Shown: positions 23,401-35,981, counted from the stretch's first letter. The stretch is 64,000 nt of DNA from Tetrastigma voinierianum (GCA_016808115.1 JAEQBH010004683.1:1-64000), one strand, 5' to 3'. Notes: generated by a model from the letters alone, not told the origin. Translations and numbers: made by a program.

Positions 23401-23568
23401 AGGAGTAATGAATTTCGCGAGGCAATTGCGGCGCGATCCGGTTTCGTCATCAGTCTAGAGAATTTTAAGAGGCTTTTAAAGTGACAAAATTACCGTTTTG
23501 CCATTTTTCATAAAAAATGTCATTTTTTTCGAACGAATACAATTTAAACTTATTTTATACCCTAAACA
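20412..23568 (-). mobile_element. Long LTR, minus orientation (about 3.1 kb, likely solo)
   Basis: The plus strand begins tgtgtgagg and contains the reverse complement of the 24050-24460 block at 20425-20810, then a pyrimidine-rich stretch (20830-22640), the complement of the purine-rich style of the flanking LTR. 23280-23510, read on the minus strand, resembles the start of the chromovirus LTR at 53363 (aaacggtaatttcgtc). No coding. Length fits a complete LTR inserted into the plus-oriented one; exact ends uncertain. Confidence 0.55.
20425..20810 (+). repeat. Inverted repeat arm 1 (LTR 3' block, minus copy)
   Basis: Reverse complement of about 24050-24460: gactctttaacctttctt-like start, gcacaattt, attcattatattctatacac, ttgtactattacaattt, agattacggaatagtgcggtga, cgcttagtggg. 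The arms are about 400 bp and 3.2 kb apart. Confidence 0.85.
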
Positions 23569-24493
23569 TGTTATAAAACTGTTATGGTATATTTTTGGGA
23601 TGATACGATTATAAGATTATAAGCGTGTAAATTATATGTATGAAAGCATATGAAAGTGTGATTACATGAGAGTACCGGATGAAAGCATACGAGTGCAGTA
23701 TATGAAAGATATAAGAATGTAGATAAAAGTATAGGGCCGGTATAAGATAGGTTATATGAAATATATGAGATATGAAAATATATTATACATGCACTTGATG
23801 CTCACGAACATGAAAGGGAAATGAACATGAAAATTATAGGAAACTTGCAAAGGAATATGATACAATAATATGAAATAGATAAGTATCACGATATAAGCAA
23901 ATGACGAAATAGGCAAGTATATGTGATAGATAAGGAATGATATAGTATATGCATGTTTGAACCACATGACATTAGATAAGATGACAAGTGTTAGAAGTCA
24001 TAAGTATATGAGTGCGACATAATTATAAGAATGTATTCAATTAAACTACGACGATCAATGTGGTCGATCGGCGTATATGTTCCCGTGGCGTAAAGCTTAG
24101 TACGGGTTTAAATCCGTTAACGAGTATACGAAGAGGAGGCAAAGGGACATGACATCTCATGCTCCAATCGGCATAGGCTATCTCAGAGATAGGTGCTCAC
24201 CGCACTATTCCGCAATCTCTGATTTTCATTGGACAGGTATATGTATAGTTTTGTAATAGTGAAATTGTAATAGTACAAGTAAAGGGACTCAAGTATATGT
24301 GTATAGAATATAATGAATGCCACTATGGTGAGAAGTAGAGGGTATGTATAATGTATATGTAAAGATTTTTGTTAATACGAAATTGTGCATATAAAAGAAA
24401 AGCAGTGCAGTGTCGGCTACGAGAAAGAAAAGGTTAAAGAGTCCCAGTCTCGAAGTGTGACACCCCTTCGGGTGTCGAGTTGGGGGCGTCACA
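23569..24493 (+). mobile_element. Long LTR, plus orientation, right end
   Basis: Purine-rich tatgaaag stretch, then cgtggcgtaaagcttag, gcactattccgcaatctctg and the terminal ttgggggcgtcaca. This is the same 3' order as the LTR at 29640-31719. Together with 18195-20411 it would make one LTR of about 3.1 kb. Confidence 0.55.
24050..24460 (+). repeat. Inverted repeat arm 2 (LTR 3' block, plus copy)
   Basis: Partner of 20425-20810. A third, same-orientation relative of part of this block lies at about 31365-31450 (tgtttcccactaagcg...gtgtaggtac). Confidence 0.85.
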
Positions 24494-27400
24494 TAGATGC
24501 TATTTGATTCATGGTCTAACTTCATCACTTCTTAGTCTCAAATCAAGCCACAAACCATGCAAATATTGATCAAATACCAACAAGCATTAAGACTAAATGA
24601 AATACTCAACATATATGTAAAAATAACACATGGCTTAATATAAATTAGGAGAAATCCATACATTTATGTCTTTGGCCCCATCCTAAGCCCTAAAGAAACA
24701 AACTAAAAATATCTCTAAGGAAAGTACAACCATTAAAAGAGAGGAAAACAAGAGGGAAGAAGATAAACAAATCTAAGTAGAAAACCTGTCTTATCTTCCT
24801 TCATTCCTTCCTTTTCAAGCCTTTCTTCCACACAAGAAGCTTTGTGCTCTGGGAATTGTTTCCACCCTAGAGCTCTCTTTTGGACAGAGACTCTCCCTCA
24901 AAATGCCCAGTTTTCTTCTTTTAATGATCTACCACAGAGAAAATAGATGGGCTTTAGCAAATGTTAAGCCCCAGGCATGTCTAGTGGTAGATCTCTTATT
25001 TGCGGCGTGAAGAAAATGGCTTATTTGCTAGAAGGTTATAAGCTAAACCATGCTACAGCGTGAGTGGACTCACACTTTAGTGTGAGTTGGCTTACAACCC
25101 TCCAGAAGCTACAACTTCTTCCCACTTTTGCATCCTTCACTTCCTGTTGCCATAACTTGCACATCTATACTCCGAATCGTGCGATTTTGGTCCCTATTGA
25201 AAGCCCTCAGAGTCTAGAATGTGACAACGCTAATGCAGGAGTCATGGAAAGACATCACATAGATGAAAGGATCACATGATTGTTGTGACTGCATGATTGG
25301 CTTTGCTGGCTGCTTTTCGATTTTGCTCATTTCCGCTCCAATGGTTGCTTTAATCACAAAATTGAGAAATAGATATGTTAGAGAATGGTGCTAGTAACAA
25401 GCTGAGGAGACCACCATAAACCAAAGTTCTATGGAAACAATATAGCCAACATAGGATCTCGACACATTTTAAAATCTTTAAAGACAAGGCATCATGGCAT
25501 GAAGATTAAGGCAGCTTTGCCTCATTTCTAATGAATCCATTCTTAAAGAAACTCTGAAGACATATGCCAAATCTCAAATGTAGACAAAGGCCCCAAGACA
25601 CTTTCATCCAAACTCGACATTCATTCATTTGGTACTCCAGCGTTTACAAGATGATACAAAATTAAGCATTGTAAGTCTTGGGAAACAAATTATAGGTACC
25701 ATATGATTGATACAAACAGGGTCTAATGACCAAGCTTGATATAGATAGATTCTTCTACTATCTTCTAGCTCGTAGAGACTCAAATCATCACAGCTCAGAG
25801 GTCGGGATGAGAGATATGATCGCTGAAGTTGTAGCTGCGTTCACCTAAGCGGCTGTAAAACTTGTTAGCGATTTTCCAAGTACCAGTCACAGTGAATGCA
25901 AAGGATCAACAGTCCAAAATATCGATCCCATAGGGGAAGTGTAGTTTTAAAGTAGATCGAAAGTACTGGGCTACTAAAGTCGTTCACTATTTTAGCGACT
26001 AGAGGGTGAGAGGAGATTATTTTCTAATCTAAACTAAACTAAAAAGAAAACAAAACAAAACAAAGTAGGGTTTAATCAATGTCCACTCACAAGAAATGGA
26101 GTAATATTGGGGATAAAACTCAAGGAAATATTTTGTGTATTGATCGTCTCCATCGATGCATCTGCTGGTTTTCATTCATTAAGCGCTGATCAAGTGAACG
26201 TGGCACTTGTGCATGTCCTAAGGAATCCGATATGAGGTTTACACTGCGGTCTCCTCACTTTTTCACACTAAATCCCTATTCACCTTTGGTCCATTTAGGC
26301 CATTGAACATGGTACTTTATAAGGCAGTCCTTTCCTCGGGAATCCTATTGGTCACCTCTCGATCCATACAATAGGACTACCTGGACTATGTTCAGATCGA
26401 TCACCTCTCAGTCCATACGATCCTCACATAATGCTAAGATGGTGCTACTCCTAATGAAATCCATCTAGTACTAGGCATTCCTAATTTCTAGCTTTTCTGA
26501 TTAGATTATTAATTAGTATTTTAATTAATTAATGCATACCTTAAGAGACACCTGAGACTAGATTTTAGGGCGTAATCCAAGCATCACCAAGGATGCCCTA
26601 TTGTGGGGATCGAAGACCTGACTCTCAGCATGAATTAACTAATTGAAACCATAATAATCCTAAGAACTACACCAACTAACATCCACACAAGCATGAATCC
26701 ACAAAATCATCATAAAATATATATAAACCAAGCATCAACTTCAAGCAATTAACCCTAGAGGATGTTTAGCCACTCATTGCAACCAAGAAACCCTACAAAA
26801 TAATATTTAAGATAGATATATAACAATGAAAGATTTACAAATAGAGTAGAATTTAGAGATACAAAACAAATGGGAGGTGAAATTCGTTCCCAACTCTACA
26901 CTATCATTGCAAGAGCTCTCTAATGAGCTAAATCTCACATAACTCAAAACAAAGTGAAATGAACAAAAACAAAAACCCTAAAAATGTGGCTTAAGAAGGA
27001 GGAAGGAGAATCTCAAGAGGGTGTTCCTTCTCCAAAATCCGTGGAATCCTAATGAAGTCTCAAACTTATACATTTATAGAAATGGAAAATGGGCTCAAAA
27101 ATCGATGTTTACTGTTCCAACCCGACATTCTGGTTCGCCTAGGCAAACACATTCTAACTTCAAACGATCATAACTCTCTCATCCGACCTCCAAATGAGAT
27201 GATTTTAGTCTCTATGGAAAGCTAAGAGAGATTAGAATCTATATGTATCAAGCTTGGAGTCACGGAAGCCATTAGTAGGACTGAAAATTCTTGCAAACGT
27301 TTAGGGGGTGCTGTATGTGGTGTTTTGGAAAAATTTATTAACTTATAAGGTTATCTTTGTTCATCTGAATCGAATTGGGAGATTTTGGACTCGTTGGAAA

Positions 27401-28050
27401 GATTAAGAAGTGTAAAAATCCATAAATATCAATATTGAAGCTACGGAGGTCATGGTACAACCCATACCTATCTTTTTGGTCCTCTTTATGCTCTCTTTGT
27501 TTCAAAATGTCTCCTAGAGCCATAAGATGAAAAAATTACATTAGGAGCCCTTAAAACATAATAGTACTATATGATTGATAGGTGATTAGTGGTATAAAAG
27601 CATGTATGAAAAGCACTTCTTTTTCCTCATTTTTCCGTAGTGGCCCCTACATGACCATTCTTCTTCTTCCTCTTTTTTCGTAGTTGCCCTAATATGGCCA
27701 AAGTAGATGACATATCACGCTGAACTAATGAAGCCCTGGCGATTATGAGATGCAATTTCTTGTAACCCGCCCAATATGGTCGTTGACATATAATGCAGTG
27801 TAAGTAATTACGCCATTGGCATATTTATGAGATATAACTTTTTGTAATTCTTTAAACAAACGACCCCCAGTTAGGAATGATGCTTTAGAGATACTGAGGT
27901 TAAATTATATCCGATTGAGTGCCCTCACTAGGCTCCGGCCTCGAGCCTAGTGTCGTGGTTGTGCTTAGGCACGTCTTTAAGGTGCTAAGGATCATGCCCG
28001 TATTTCGACAAGGCGTAGGCATGGAGCCTCAATCCGGTCTTAAGGAGAGT
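24494..28050. other. Non-coding region, probable retroelement debris
   Basis: No supported gene. The stretch from about 25900 (tatcgatcccatagggga) through 26700, and 27120-27480 (cataactctctcatccgacctccaaatgag), has the style of LTR/untranslated parts of Tat-lineage elements, but I cannot delimit an element. 24500-25860 shows nothing I recognise. Confidence 0.35.
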
Positions 28051-28398
28051 GTCGCAGATATCATCCATATCTGGACTTTGATGGGTACCAGTAGGCTAAG
28101 AGCTACAGTTTGGTCTTTGGAAAGTGCCAGCAAGATATTAGCCATATCTGGACTTTTGTGAGTGCCAGCAGGCTAAGAGCCACAGTTTGGTCTTTGGAAA
28201 GTGCAAGCAGAATATCAGCCATATTTGGACTTTTGTGAGTGCTAGCAAGCTAAGAGCCACAGTCTGGTCTTTGGAAAGTGCCAGCAAGATATCAGCCATA
28301 TCTGGACTTTTGTGAGTGCTAGCAGGCTAAGAGCCATAGTCTGGTCTTTGGAAAGTGACAGCAAGATATCAACTATATCTAGACTTTTGTAAGAAGAG
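28051..28398. repeat. 77-bp tandem repeat, about 4.5 units
   Basis: Successive units are near-identical over 77 bp; typical elements are ccatatctggacttttgtga, gtgccagcaggctaagagcc and agtctggtctttggaaa. Each unit also holds an internal half-repeat, gtgccagca. It lies just beyond the integrase end of the minus-strand Tat-like element. Confidence 0.92.
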
Positions 28399-28429
28399 GC
28401 AATTGCAAAATTTCACAATATTTCAAAGA

Positions 28430-29639
28430 TGGTCTTTATTGATAGTAATTCTTTCAAAGGAAATTTTAATGGTAATACCTCTTCAGATGTGTGGCATTCC
28501 ACATTCTAGGTATGAGAGTCCCAGCCCAAAATTATTCATCGTATATGATCCGTCATCCCACTTGACTTCTCAGATATGCCCTTCCTGGGCTTGTTGAACT
28601 TCCCGCCTATTGGGTTAGCCGTGTTTTCAAAGACTCTTCTCAAGACAATGACTCCGTCTTGGAATGTTCGCGACTTTACCTACTTGTTGTATAGGTTTGC
28701 CAACCTTTGCTGGTATGACGCTATACGCACAGCTGCAACTTCGCGGAGCTCGTCTGACATATCCAGATCTTTAGTAATGAAAACCCCGGCATTAGCCTCT
28801 TGAAATTCGGTTCGAGTGTGGGCAATGTTCCATAGGGATTATGGCTTTCATCCGTAAAGTAGGCCGAATGAAGATGCGTGATTTGGTTTTTCCATTGTGG
28901 TGGTCTATAGACCATGAACTCCGTGACCTCTATGCTTACTTCCACTTTTAGTAGAATCTGAGGCCGGCTTTTTCAAGCTAATAGGGAGTCTTGTTGGATG
29001 GGATTATGCTGACGTTGCTTTAACTTGGTACTTCAGGGTTGAATACAAGTTCTTGACTTTCAGCTTGTTGCAAAAGTTATTGTAATGTACCTCTTTTATG
29101 GTGGCAGCTGATGGAGTTACTATAGTTGGCTGTTACGGCAGGAAAATGATGTTCTTCCATACAAGTACAGACGACATCTTTGTCTTTGTTGGCTGAAGGC
29201 TTTAGCTTCTACCCATTTCTTTGAAATGGTTTGTTGCTGCAGTAACAGCTTCTTTTGCCTTCAGGGTGGTAGAAGCGTGTTTCGACTATGGTAATTCCCC
29301 GTTGGCGAAAGACCCGAGGGCTCGGACATGGTGTCGGGTTAAGTGCACCTCGAGATAGGGCTTGCCGTTGGTGACAATGCCCACTTTCACAGCGTAACCA
29401 GCTCGTTAGCCCTCATGGTTGGCTAGTAGGCGCATGGGTATGGGCGATCATGAAGTTCTACCTCTGGATGGTTTTACGCATTTTCCTTCATGGAGTTACG
29501 CACAATGCATACGCCCCTTCTTTGAGACATTGAATCTGTTTGTTTAGGGAATGTTTATACAATTTGCGGATTCAATGGGAAAATCGAGCCACACGGATCT
29601 GAGTCTTGGGCCTCAGGCCCTCATATGCGGGAACCTCTG
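28430..29639 (-). pseudogene. Tat-like integrase remnant
   Basis: The minus strand shows integrase-core fragments (KDKDVV, YSNSISCHHK, LVFNPEVPS), decayed relatives of the FTKWVEA...DVVRFVWKNI...STP.YPQ region. Near 28500-28430 is the C-terminal signature TLIPRMWNATHLKRYYH (family PRPWNAxHLKKYY). Stops in every block. The coding resumes upstream only on the far side of the LTR insertion. Confidence 0.75.
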
Positions 29640-31719
29640 TGTAACACCTCAGAATACACCTAGTCATTTTTAAATATAATTAGGGTATATTATAAGTGCA
29701 TTTAGAAAGAAGATTTCTCATTATTATTTTGCTAAGTGAAAAATTTTGAAACCGAATTTGTATAAGATACAAGGGTAAAAGTAAAGATTTACAATCAAAG
29801 CAGTTATAAAAGTGTGAAGATAAGAAGATGAGAAGCTATTATAGAAATGGTACACAGTGGTGGTGCAAATAGAGAGTTTGAGGACCAAAGATGTAAAGAA
29901 AAATTATATCAAATAGGATAAGACCAAGTTGGTCTCTCATTTGGGAAGAGTACTAGGGCATTCGCACGTGAAGAGAGGGAGAAAGAGAAAGAAGAAGGAA
30001 GAAGAGAGAGAGAAGAATTTCAGGTATGGATAAATATAGGGATTATGGTTTTGTATGGATTTTGGACATTTGTATGGATTTGTATGGTTTGGATTTTTTT
30101 TAGATTCTTGATCTAGTTCTTTGTCTAGGGTTTTTATATTGAGGAAGTTCCTAACTTCCCACCATTACAAGTGTTTGTGGAAGTTGTTGGGTTGAACAGC
30201 GAGATATGTATGAGATAGCTTGGAAATGAGGATTTCTATGGATTTATGGGGATTCATGTAGGTCATTTGGCAGGTGTATGAAACTCCTCCTTGAGCTAGG
30301 ATTTGAGGTGTTTAAGAGTATGAATACTTGTTGGGTGTTAGGAATGCTCTTACTTCCTATCTTTGTGTGAAGGTATGTTTGGGTTATGAACAATTTGAAT
30401 TGTTTTCCGATTGATGCTTTTGGATTATTTTGGGGTTTTTGGTTGGATTTTTGGAAAAAGGGAAGAAATCAGCAAATTTGGGTAATTTCGGGGTCCTGAC
30501 TGGCGTGAGGATCCCTCACAAATAAGCAGCGTAAGTCCACGGCGTGGCATGTCCATGCGGCGGTAATAGAAGGCTTGGACAAACTCAGTGCAGCCAGCGT
30601 GAAGGCTACGTCGGCTGCGAAGGTCTACCTTGACGACATAGCGATTGCTCTGCCCAGCGGCGTAACTATTGCTCTAACATGAAATTTTTTTGTTTTGTTT
30701 GGTTTTGTTTTTCAGTTTGCTTTGAGGACTTTCTATTGGATTAATGAGGACCTTATAAGTGTATGTAGGTTCCCTCCGTGTTTTGTAAGGTAAAAGGAAA
30801 AATTAGGCGCTACCTCGCCACCTCGGCGAAAGCGAATTTAAGGTTAGCGAACTTAATGCCCCTATGATAAGATAGTAAGTTCCACGAGACACACATATAA
30901 TTGTAGGACTTACTTTAAGACCGGATATTGAGACCAGCCCTTGGAAACCTGTTATGTGGGCAAACACGTATAGCCACTTGGTACTCTCAGATTAGTCACG
31001 ATGGTCGATGCTTTGACACTCTGCTTTGTCTTCTATTTCCTAATCTTATCTTGTACCTTGGGTACTTATTGTGTTAATGTCCTCTTTCATTTCTTATTCT
31101 TGATCTAGGTAGTGAAAGCAGTTATATGATAAAAGTGCGAATAACGAATAAAGTAAGTAATGGCACAAGCCGTTATCTTTTAAAATGTCTTCAGAGTGCA
31201 TAATACCATTATAAGTTTCTGTAAATCTTTAAGGGGAGATGAACAGTATGTGTATAAGTTTGTTATATATGAATTCATGAAAAATTATAATCCATATATA
31301 TATATCTATTCTTTATTTATAATAACTTCTTTGTGAAATGAGTATTAGTGCATGTATCGTATAAGTCATATGTTTCCCACTAAGCGTTAAGCGAGGTTCT
31401 AAATCGTGTAGGTACAAAGATGTCAGTGATCTTTCACCTGGGCGACAATCTAGTAGGAGTCCATCACATTAGGTTTTGCGCTCTGATTATGTAAATGTAA
31501 ATGTATGGATTTTGCTATATGCACTTATGTAAATAGGACTCGAGTTACATGTGTATCGACAACATAAACACCTTATAGTAGTGAGTTTATTTTGTATCTT
31601 TTAATATATGATATTTGATTCGAGTTCACTTAAGACTTGGGCCTGATATCTGAAACAGAAAGTAAAGGCTGATATAGTTTCGCCCCCTTCATCCGCTGGC
31701 GGTTGGGTGTGGCGTCCGA
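29640..31719 (+). mobile_element. Solo LTR (about 2.1 kb) inside the Tat-like integrase region
   Basis: Begins TGTAACACCTC, passes a GA-rich leader (29970-30020) and tttgtatgg motifs, carries the block tgtttcccactaagcg (about 31371), and ends ggttgggtgtggcgtc, like the LTR end at 24493. No internal element or partner LTR is seen, so it is probably solo. I found no clear 5-bp duplication. Confidence 0.6.
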
Positions 31720-32272
31720 TAGCCGTGCGAACTATTGGAACCCATCCAGGAAGGACCATGTTTCTTCTATCTCTGTTCACAGTTTGGTAGTAGAATTGAC
31801 ATTTCAAGTGGTAATAGATAAGAGGATAGCTGTTTTCTTTGTTAGTGGGGAGCGACTCTTTGGCGCTAAGGCATACGCACTAGTTTGAACCCACCCAGGA
31901 TGTGCTCTCGAGCTTCGAGCCGTGAAGCATTCTAATTTGGAGCTTAACCGGGCATACATGTAGTCATTTAAATGGTATGTTTGAATTCTCCATTTACTTG
32001 ACAGACTAATTTGGAGTCACTTTGTATGATTATCTTTTTCAAAGGATACGGAGATTGTGGGGTCTATGCAGGCTGGATTACTTCATATTCAGCCTCATTT
32101 GCTTTTGGACTCGGGAGATCTAAGCCGTATGGCTTGCTCTATCCAGCTTTCCTCGGTTAGGCTTTAAGTTGTAGGCGACATGGCTCCAGTTTTACACGTT
32201 TGTCGAGAAGCGTATCCATCTTAGAATCCACCGATCTAACGATTTTCCGGGATCGCGTCTATTCAGGATCTG

Positions 32273-32640
32273 CTAAAAATTATACTTGATATGTCCTTTT
32301 ATTGCCAAGCGGAGGTTTATCTTTGGATGTGAGCTAGCCCGCAGTCGGGTTTGTGTATGGTGCTTTGTGTAGGGGAGATTGGTGAGCTGGCGATGTTGGT
32401 GTGCTTTGGAAGTAGGAAACGAGTGTTTTAGCCACCATGGAGATGGAGTAGAGTGGGTTTTTAGCCTGCGTGAGAGCCAGTGCCACTTTGCACTCAAGAT
32501 GGGTATATCGAGTCTCTACCTCAGAGAGAGATTTTCTTATGAAGAACAGTAGTTTTTGTTTTTGGTTTTCATCTTCTTTGAATAAAGCTGCACTCACCGA
32601 GACATCAGCAACTGCTATGTAAAGATAGAGCGTATCACCT
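32273..32640 (-). pseudogene. Tat-like RNase H remnant
   Basis: The minus-strand frame 32597-32334 reads SAALFKEDENQKQKLLFF then SLSEVETRYTHLE and VALALTQA, the RT-linked RNase H of Gypsy elements, with the terminal LVSYFQ (family LRPYFQAH). Overlapping frames carry the continuation, showing at least one frameshift. Confidence 0.85.
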
Positions 32641-32779
32641 GCCTCGGGGCTAGCTAGAATTGGCGGTTCGGTGAGATATTACTTGATTGCCATGAAAGCC
32701 CGGTCGCATTCCATATTCCAGCCAGTCTATTTGGTCCCTTTTAGAGTGGTAAAGCAGCTGTCAGTCTATAAAATGAGAT

Positions 32780-33560
32780 GAAATGCCAAGGCGACAGTTG
32801 GCTAGTCAGTTGTTGCACTCCTTTTTTAGAGGTAGGAGTATGAGATTCCATAATAGCTCTAAGCTAACTAGGATTGGCTTCAATCCCCCTCTGTGTTACC
32901 ATAAAGCCCAAAAACTTGCCTGAACTGACTCCAAACGCATACTTTGGGGATTAAGTTTCATATCGTACGTGCATAGTAGCTCAAAAGTTTCTTGTTGGTG
33001 CTTCGTATGATCAAGGCATTCTTTGGATTTAACAAGCATATCAAATCTGATATAGACTTTGAGTCTTGCCATTAGTGAGGTAGAATATCTTTTGTCACCC
33101 GATCCAGCAATAGGTCGCTCCGACATTCTTCAAGCCAAAAGGCATCACATTGTAGCAGTAAAGCCCATGTCCGTTTTCTCCGCATCAGGCCGGTGCATAG
33201 GAATCTAGTGGTAGCCGGAGAAAGAGTCCAAAAATGACAGCATCCCATGCGCGCTGAGGCATCAACAATCTGATCTATTCATGGCAGGGGGAAGCTATCT
33301 TTTGGACATGCTTCATTGAGGTCACACATACTCTCCATTTACCACCCCTTCTTTGGGACATTACCGTGTGAGTCATTGAGATACTTTACACTCTGGTGAA
33401 GCCTGCTTTGGAAAGGTGCCCTCATCGTAGGTTTTGCCCGATGGGATAACGTTCGGTTGTGAGAGACGACGGTAGTCGATTCGAGTCATATCTAAGTTAC
33501 TCTAGGCGAACACGTCTATGTTTCCCAACAATACGTGTTGTAGCTGCTCTTTCTCTTCAC
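32780..33560 (-). pseudogene. Tat-like reverse transcriptase remnant
   Basis: Minus strand, in order: a decayed NIDVFA segment (about 33525), LSFLDSFSGYH (about 33240), MHRPDAEKTDM, then MSERPIAGS, VYIRFDMLVKSK, DHTKHQQETFELL and YDMKLNPQSM. The catalytic YVDD motif is replaced by YIRFD, so activity is lost even apart from the stops. Confidence 0.85.
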
Positions 33561-33824
33561 TAGATAGCAGAGCACTAACATATGTGAACTTCTTACGGCA
33601 GATCAGCGCTACTTGTCTCAAGGGATCCCGCATTCCGCCGGATCACTTTTTGCTTCTTCTCGGACTTGAGCGACAAACTATGGTAGCTACGTGGGAGTGT
33701 GATATTTGAGGGGAAGACTATCTGAGCTCTTTTCCCCTTTCTGTTCCCTTGTGGATAGTTGGTACTTGCTTGTCGTGCGCTAGGCGACTGTATGAAATTA
33801 GCTTCCGCACTGCATTGGTGATCT

Positions 33825-34034
33825 TCAACTATCTGGTGATACGTTAAAGGGACAGCCTTCATCGAGTGCAACCAGGTTCAGCCTACTATGCAATTGTAAG
33901 GCCCCAAATCTTCGATGACTGAGAACAAAACCTGTACTAGGTAGCCTTTGCTTATCTGAAGGCGTGATGTCTCCAGTGTCGAGTGGTTGTTCTTGTAGTT
34001 GAAACCCAGAGGATTTGCGTTGGAGATTCGGCAA
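33825..34034 (-). pseudogene. Tat-like protease/linker remnant
   Basis: The minus-strand frame contains SSGFQLQ...TGDITPS and LHSRLNLVALDEGCPFNV, resembling the linker after the aspartic protease of Tat elements (family TPLVGFTGDSI; RPALNAL..V.S). The protease active-site motif itself is not visible. Confidence 0.5.
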
Positions 34035-34331
34035 TTCTTAAGGAAGGCTTCATTTAGTTAAAGAGCGGTAAACATGAAGTGCATTGTGCAGGGATCTACC
34101 AACACTGTGCCGTTGCACATCAAAATTGCTAATACATAGTGAGGCAAAACATAATGGGCACAATGACCTGCTCAAGCCATCGGGAAAGGATATGAGGCCA
34201 TCTATCGGGCTTGGTTTCTTCCTAGCTACCTCTCAGGTAGTACAACATTTATCCTGCCTCGACTATGGCGCTCAAAAGCTTCTTCATGGCACTGACAGGC
34301 ATCGTCATCAAATGACTTCCCAAGATATAGT

Positions 34332-35100
34332 TTATGGTTTCCGTCGATTCGACGGCGTGGCTAGCCACAGATGACCGTTACAAGGCACAAATTCCGCCCT
34401 GCAGTAAACTTCCCTGACATATGTTATGAGTTGCCCCGCTTTGATTAGTCTTTCCACCATGAATTTTAGGCTTCGACACCTGTTGGTCTCATACCCGTGA
34501 TCTCTGTGATAGTCGCACCGTATGGATGAGTTTCTTTGGGAGGGATCCGTCTGGATCGGTGCGGGCCATTTGAAATCTGGCAAGTCGCGAATAAGGGGTA
34601 GCAGCCTCTCATATGTGATGTTCAGTAAGAACGTTCCTTTTTTCGATCCATCGCTTGGTTTTTGCTCTAATCCTTCCTCGGGCTCGTATGGTTTCTTTCC
34701 CCTCCGGCTTACACCACACGACTTGCTTGTGATCATGATACCAGGTTGTTGCACAGATGTTATCTTTCCCAAAGATTGAGCATCTATCTTCCCACCCTTC
34801 AGATAATTCTTCTATCAGAGTCTCGTGGCCCAAAACAATGAGTGGAAGAAAGGAGTGGATGGCGCGAAGCTTCTCCTGAAGTTCTGAAGGACTACGTCCA
34901 TGCTATAAGCCTCTACCTGTTGGACGGATTGCCCGAACCTCCTTATGAAGTCTTGTATGGATTCCTCTTCCTGCTTTATAATAGTTTTCAAAGAGCTAAT
35001 ATTCCTCTTCTGCCATATCGAACAAATATACTAAAAAAGGAATGCAGTCCAAAGCTCATTGAACGAATTTATTAAATTAATTGCAAGCAGGAACTGTAGC
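34332..35100 (-). pseudogene. Tat-like gag remnant
   Basis: Minus strand: about 34995-34850 reads EESIQDFIRRFGQSVQQVEA then SFAPSTPF, the conserved capsid helix of Gypsy gag. 34772-34332 has YERLLPLIRDLPDFKWPAPI and a zinc-knuckle-like CDYHRDHGYETNRCRSLK followed by LIKAGQL. These bind element RNA in a live copy. Frames are broken between blocks. Confidence 0.8.
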
Positions 35101-35961
35101 TAGTGCCGGCCCTTATAGACTAGCCGAATATTTCTCAGACAACAGATTTATCATCAAGTAATACTGTTAAGGCCTAGTTGTCATGTGATCATAAGACATT
35201 AGAAACCATTGAACTTGGCAATTTACTTTAATCCTCAAGGTGGCTCGTAATTAAGGATGTAAGGTTCTAGGGCTAAGAGAGCACGGCCGTGGCCCCCGAC
35301 CAGTGTCACGCAGCCGCACATAGAATGTCACCCTTACACCGGCTACGGATGCATAGGCGCATTGACTCGATCATGCCGTCTGCAACATTGATACGCTTTC
35401 GGCCTGAGGCATTTGCCCGCTCCGGTCCGCCTTTCCTAGCCCGCGAAGCGCCATCGACGACGCTATCAGGGCAAATAAGGCGTAATGCTTCCTTCGCGAT
35501 TTGGCCCTTGTGTTGACTCGAGCAATCCTTCCTGGTGGGGGACTTGTGGATGGGGACCTCCCATAAGACAATAGGCCTGCTGGTTCATTGGGCCTCGTTG
35601 TCTGAACAATGGCTCTTTTGCCTATCATGGACTACATGTTCAAAGACAATCGCCATCTATGTCCTTTCCAAGTTCGAGAGGGCTTGCTCTTTACCTGGTC
35701 CACAGAACCCGATCATTCTCACGCTGTAAGCGTTTCAGCCATGAAGCTTGTAATTCCCGCATCTACCTCATCGCTTCACTTTCCATCTCGACGCCCAATG
35801 GAGGAATTGATCTTCGTGTTTGATGTGACCCGATGAGTCCGACATTTTCGAATGCCGTAGATCGATGGCTGCAAGGGGGAGCTGAAAGATTCTAGGTAAT
35901 GGGGTTATGCAGAACTGTTGAAGCTAAGAGCCCCGTACACCACACATCAAGACTTTTATTT

Positions 35962-35981
35962 GCTTCCCACATTTGGCACTA
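35962..35981 (-). promoter_or_regulatory. Primer-binding-like site of the Tat-like element
   Basis: The minus strand reads TAGTGCCAAATGTGGGAAGC, close to the plant Tat motif tggcgccgtctgtgggaagc. It marks the boundary between 5' LTR and internal region. Confidence 0.6.

Noticed and set aside
24050..24460. Terminal inverted repeat of a DNA transposon with 20425-20810
   Set aside because: A related block recurs in the LTR at about 31365-31450 and the ends match LTR ends, so inverted LTRs explain it better.
31771..31775. ctctg as target duplication partner of 29635-29639 for the solo LTR
   Set aside because: It would put the LTR end at ttctat rather than CA and about 50 bp past the recognisable LTR end; likely chance.
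35289..35836. Plus-strand open frames near 35.3-35.8 kb
   Set aside because: They overlap the gag/leader part of the minus-strand Tat-like element and show no motif of their own.
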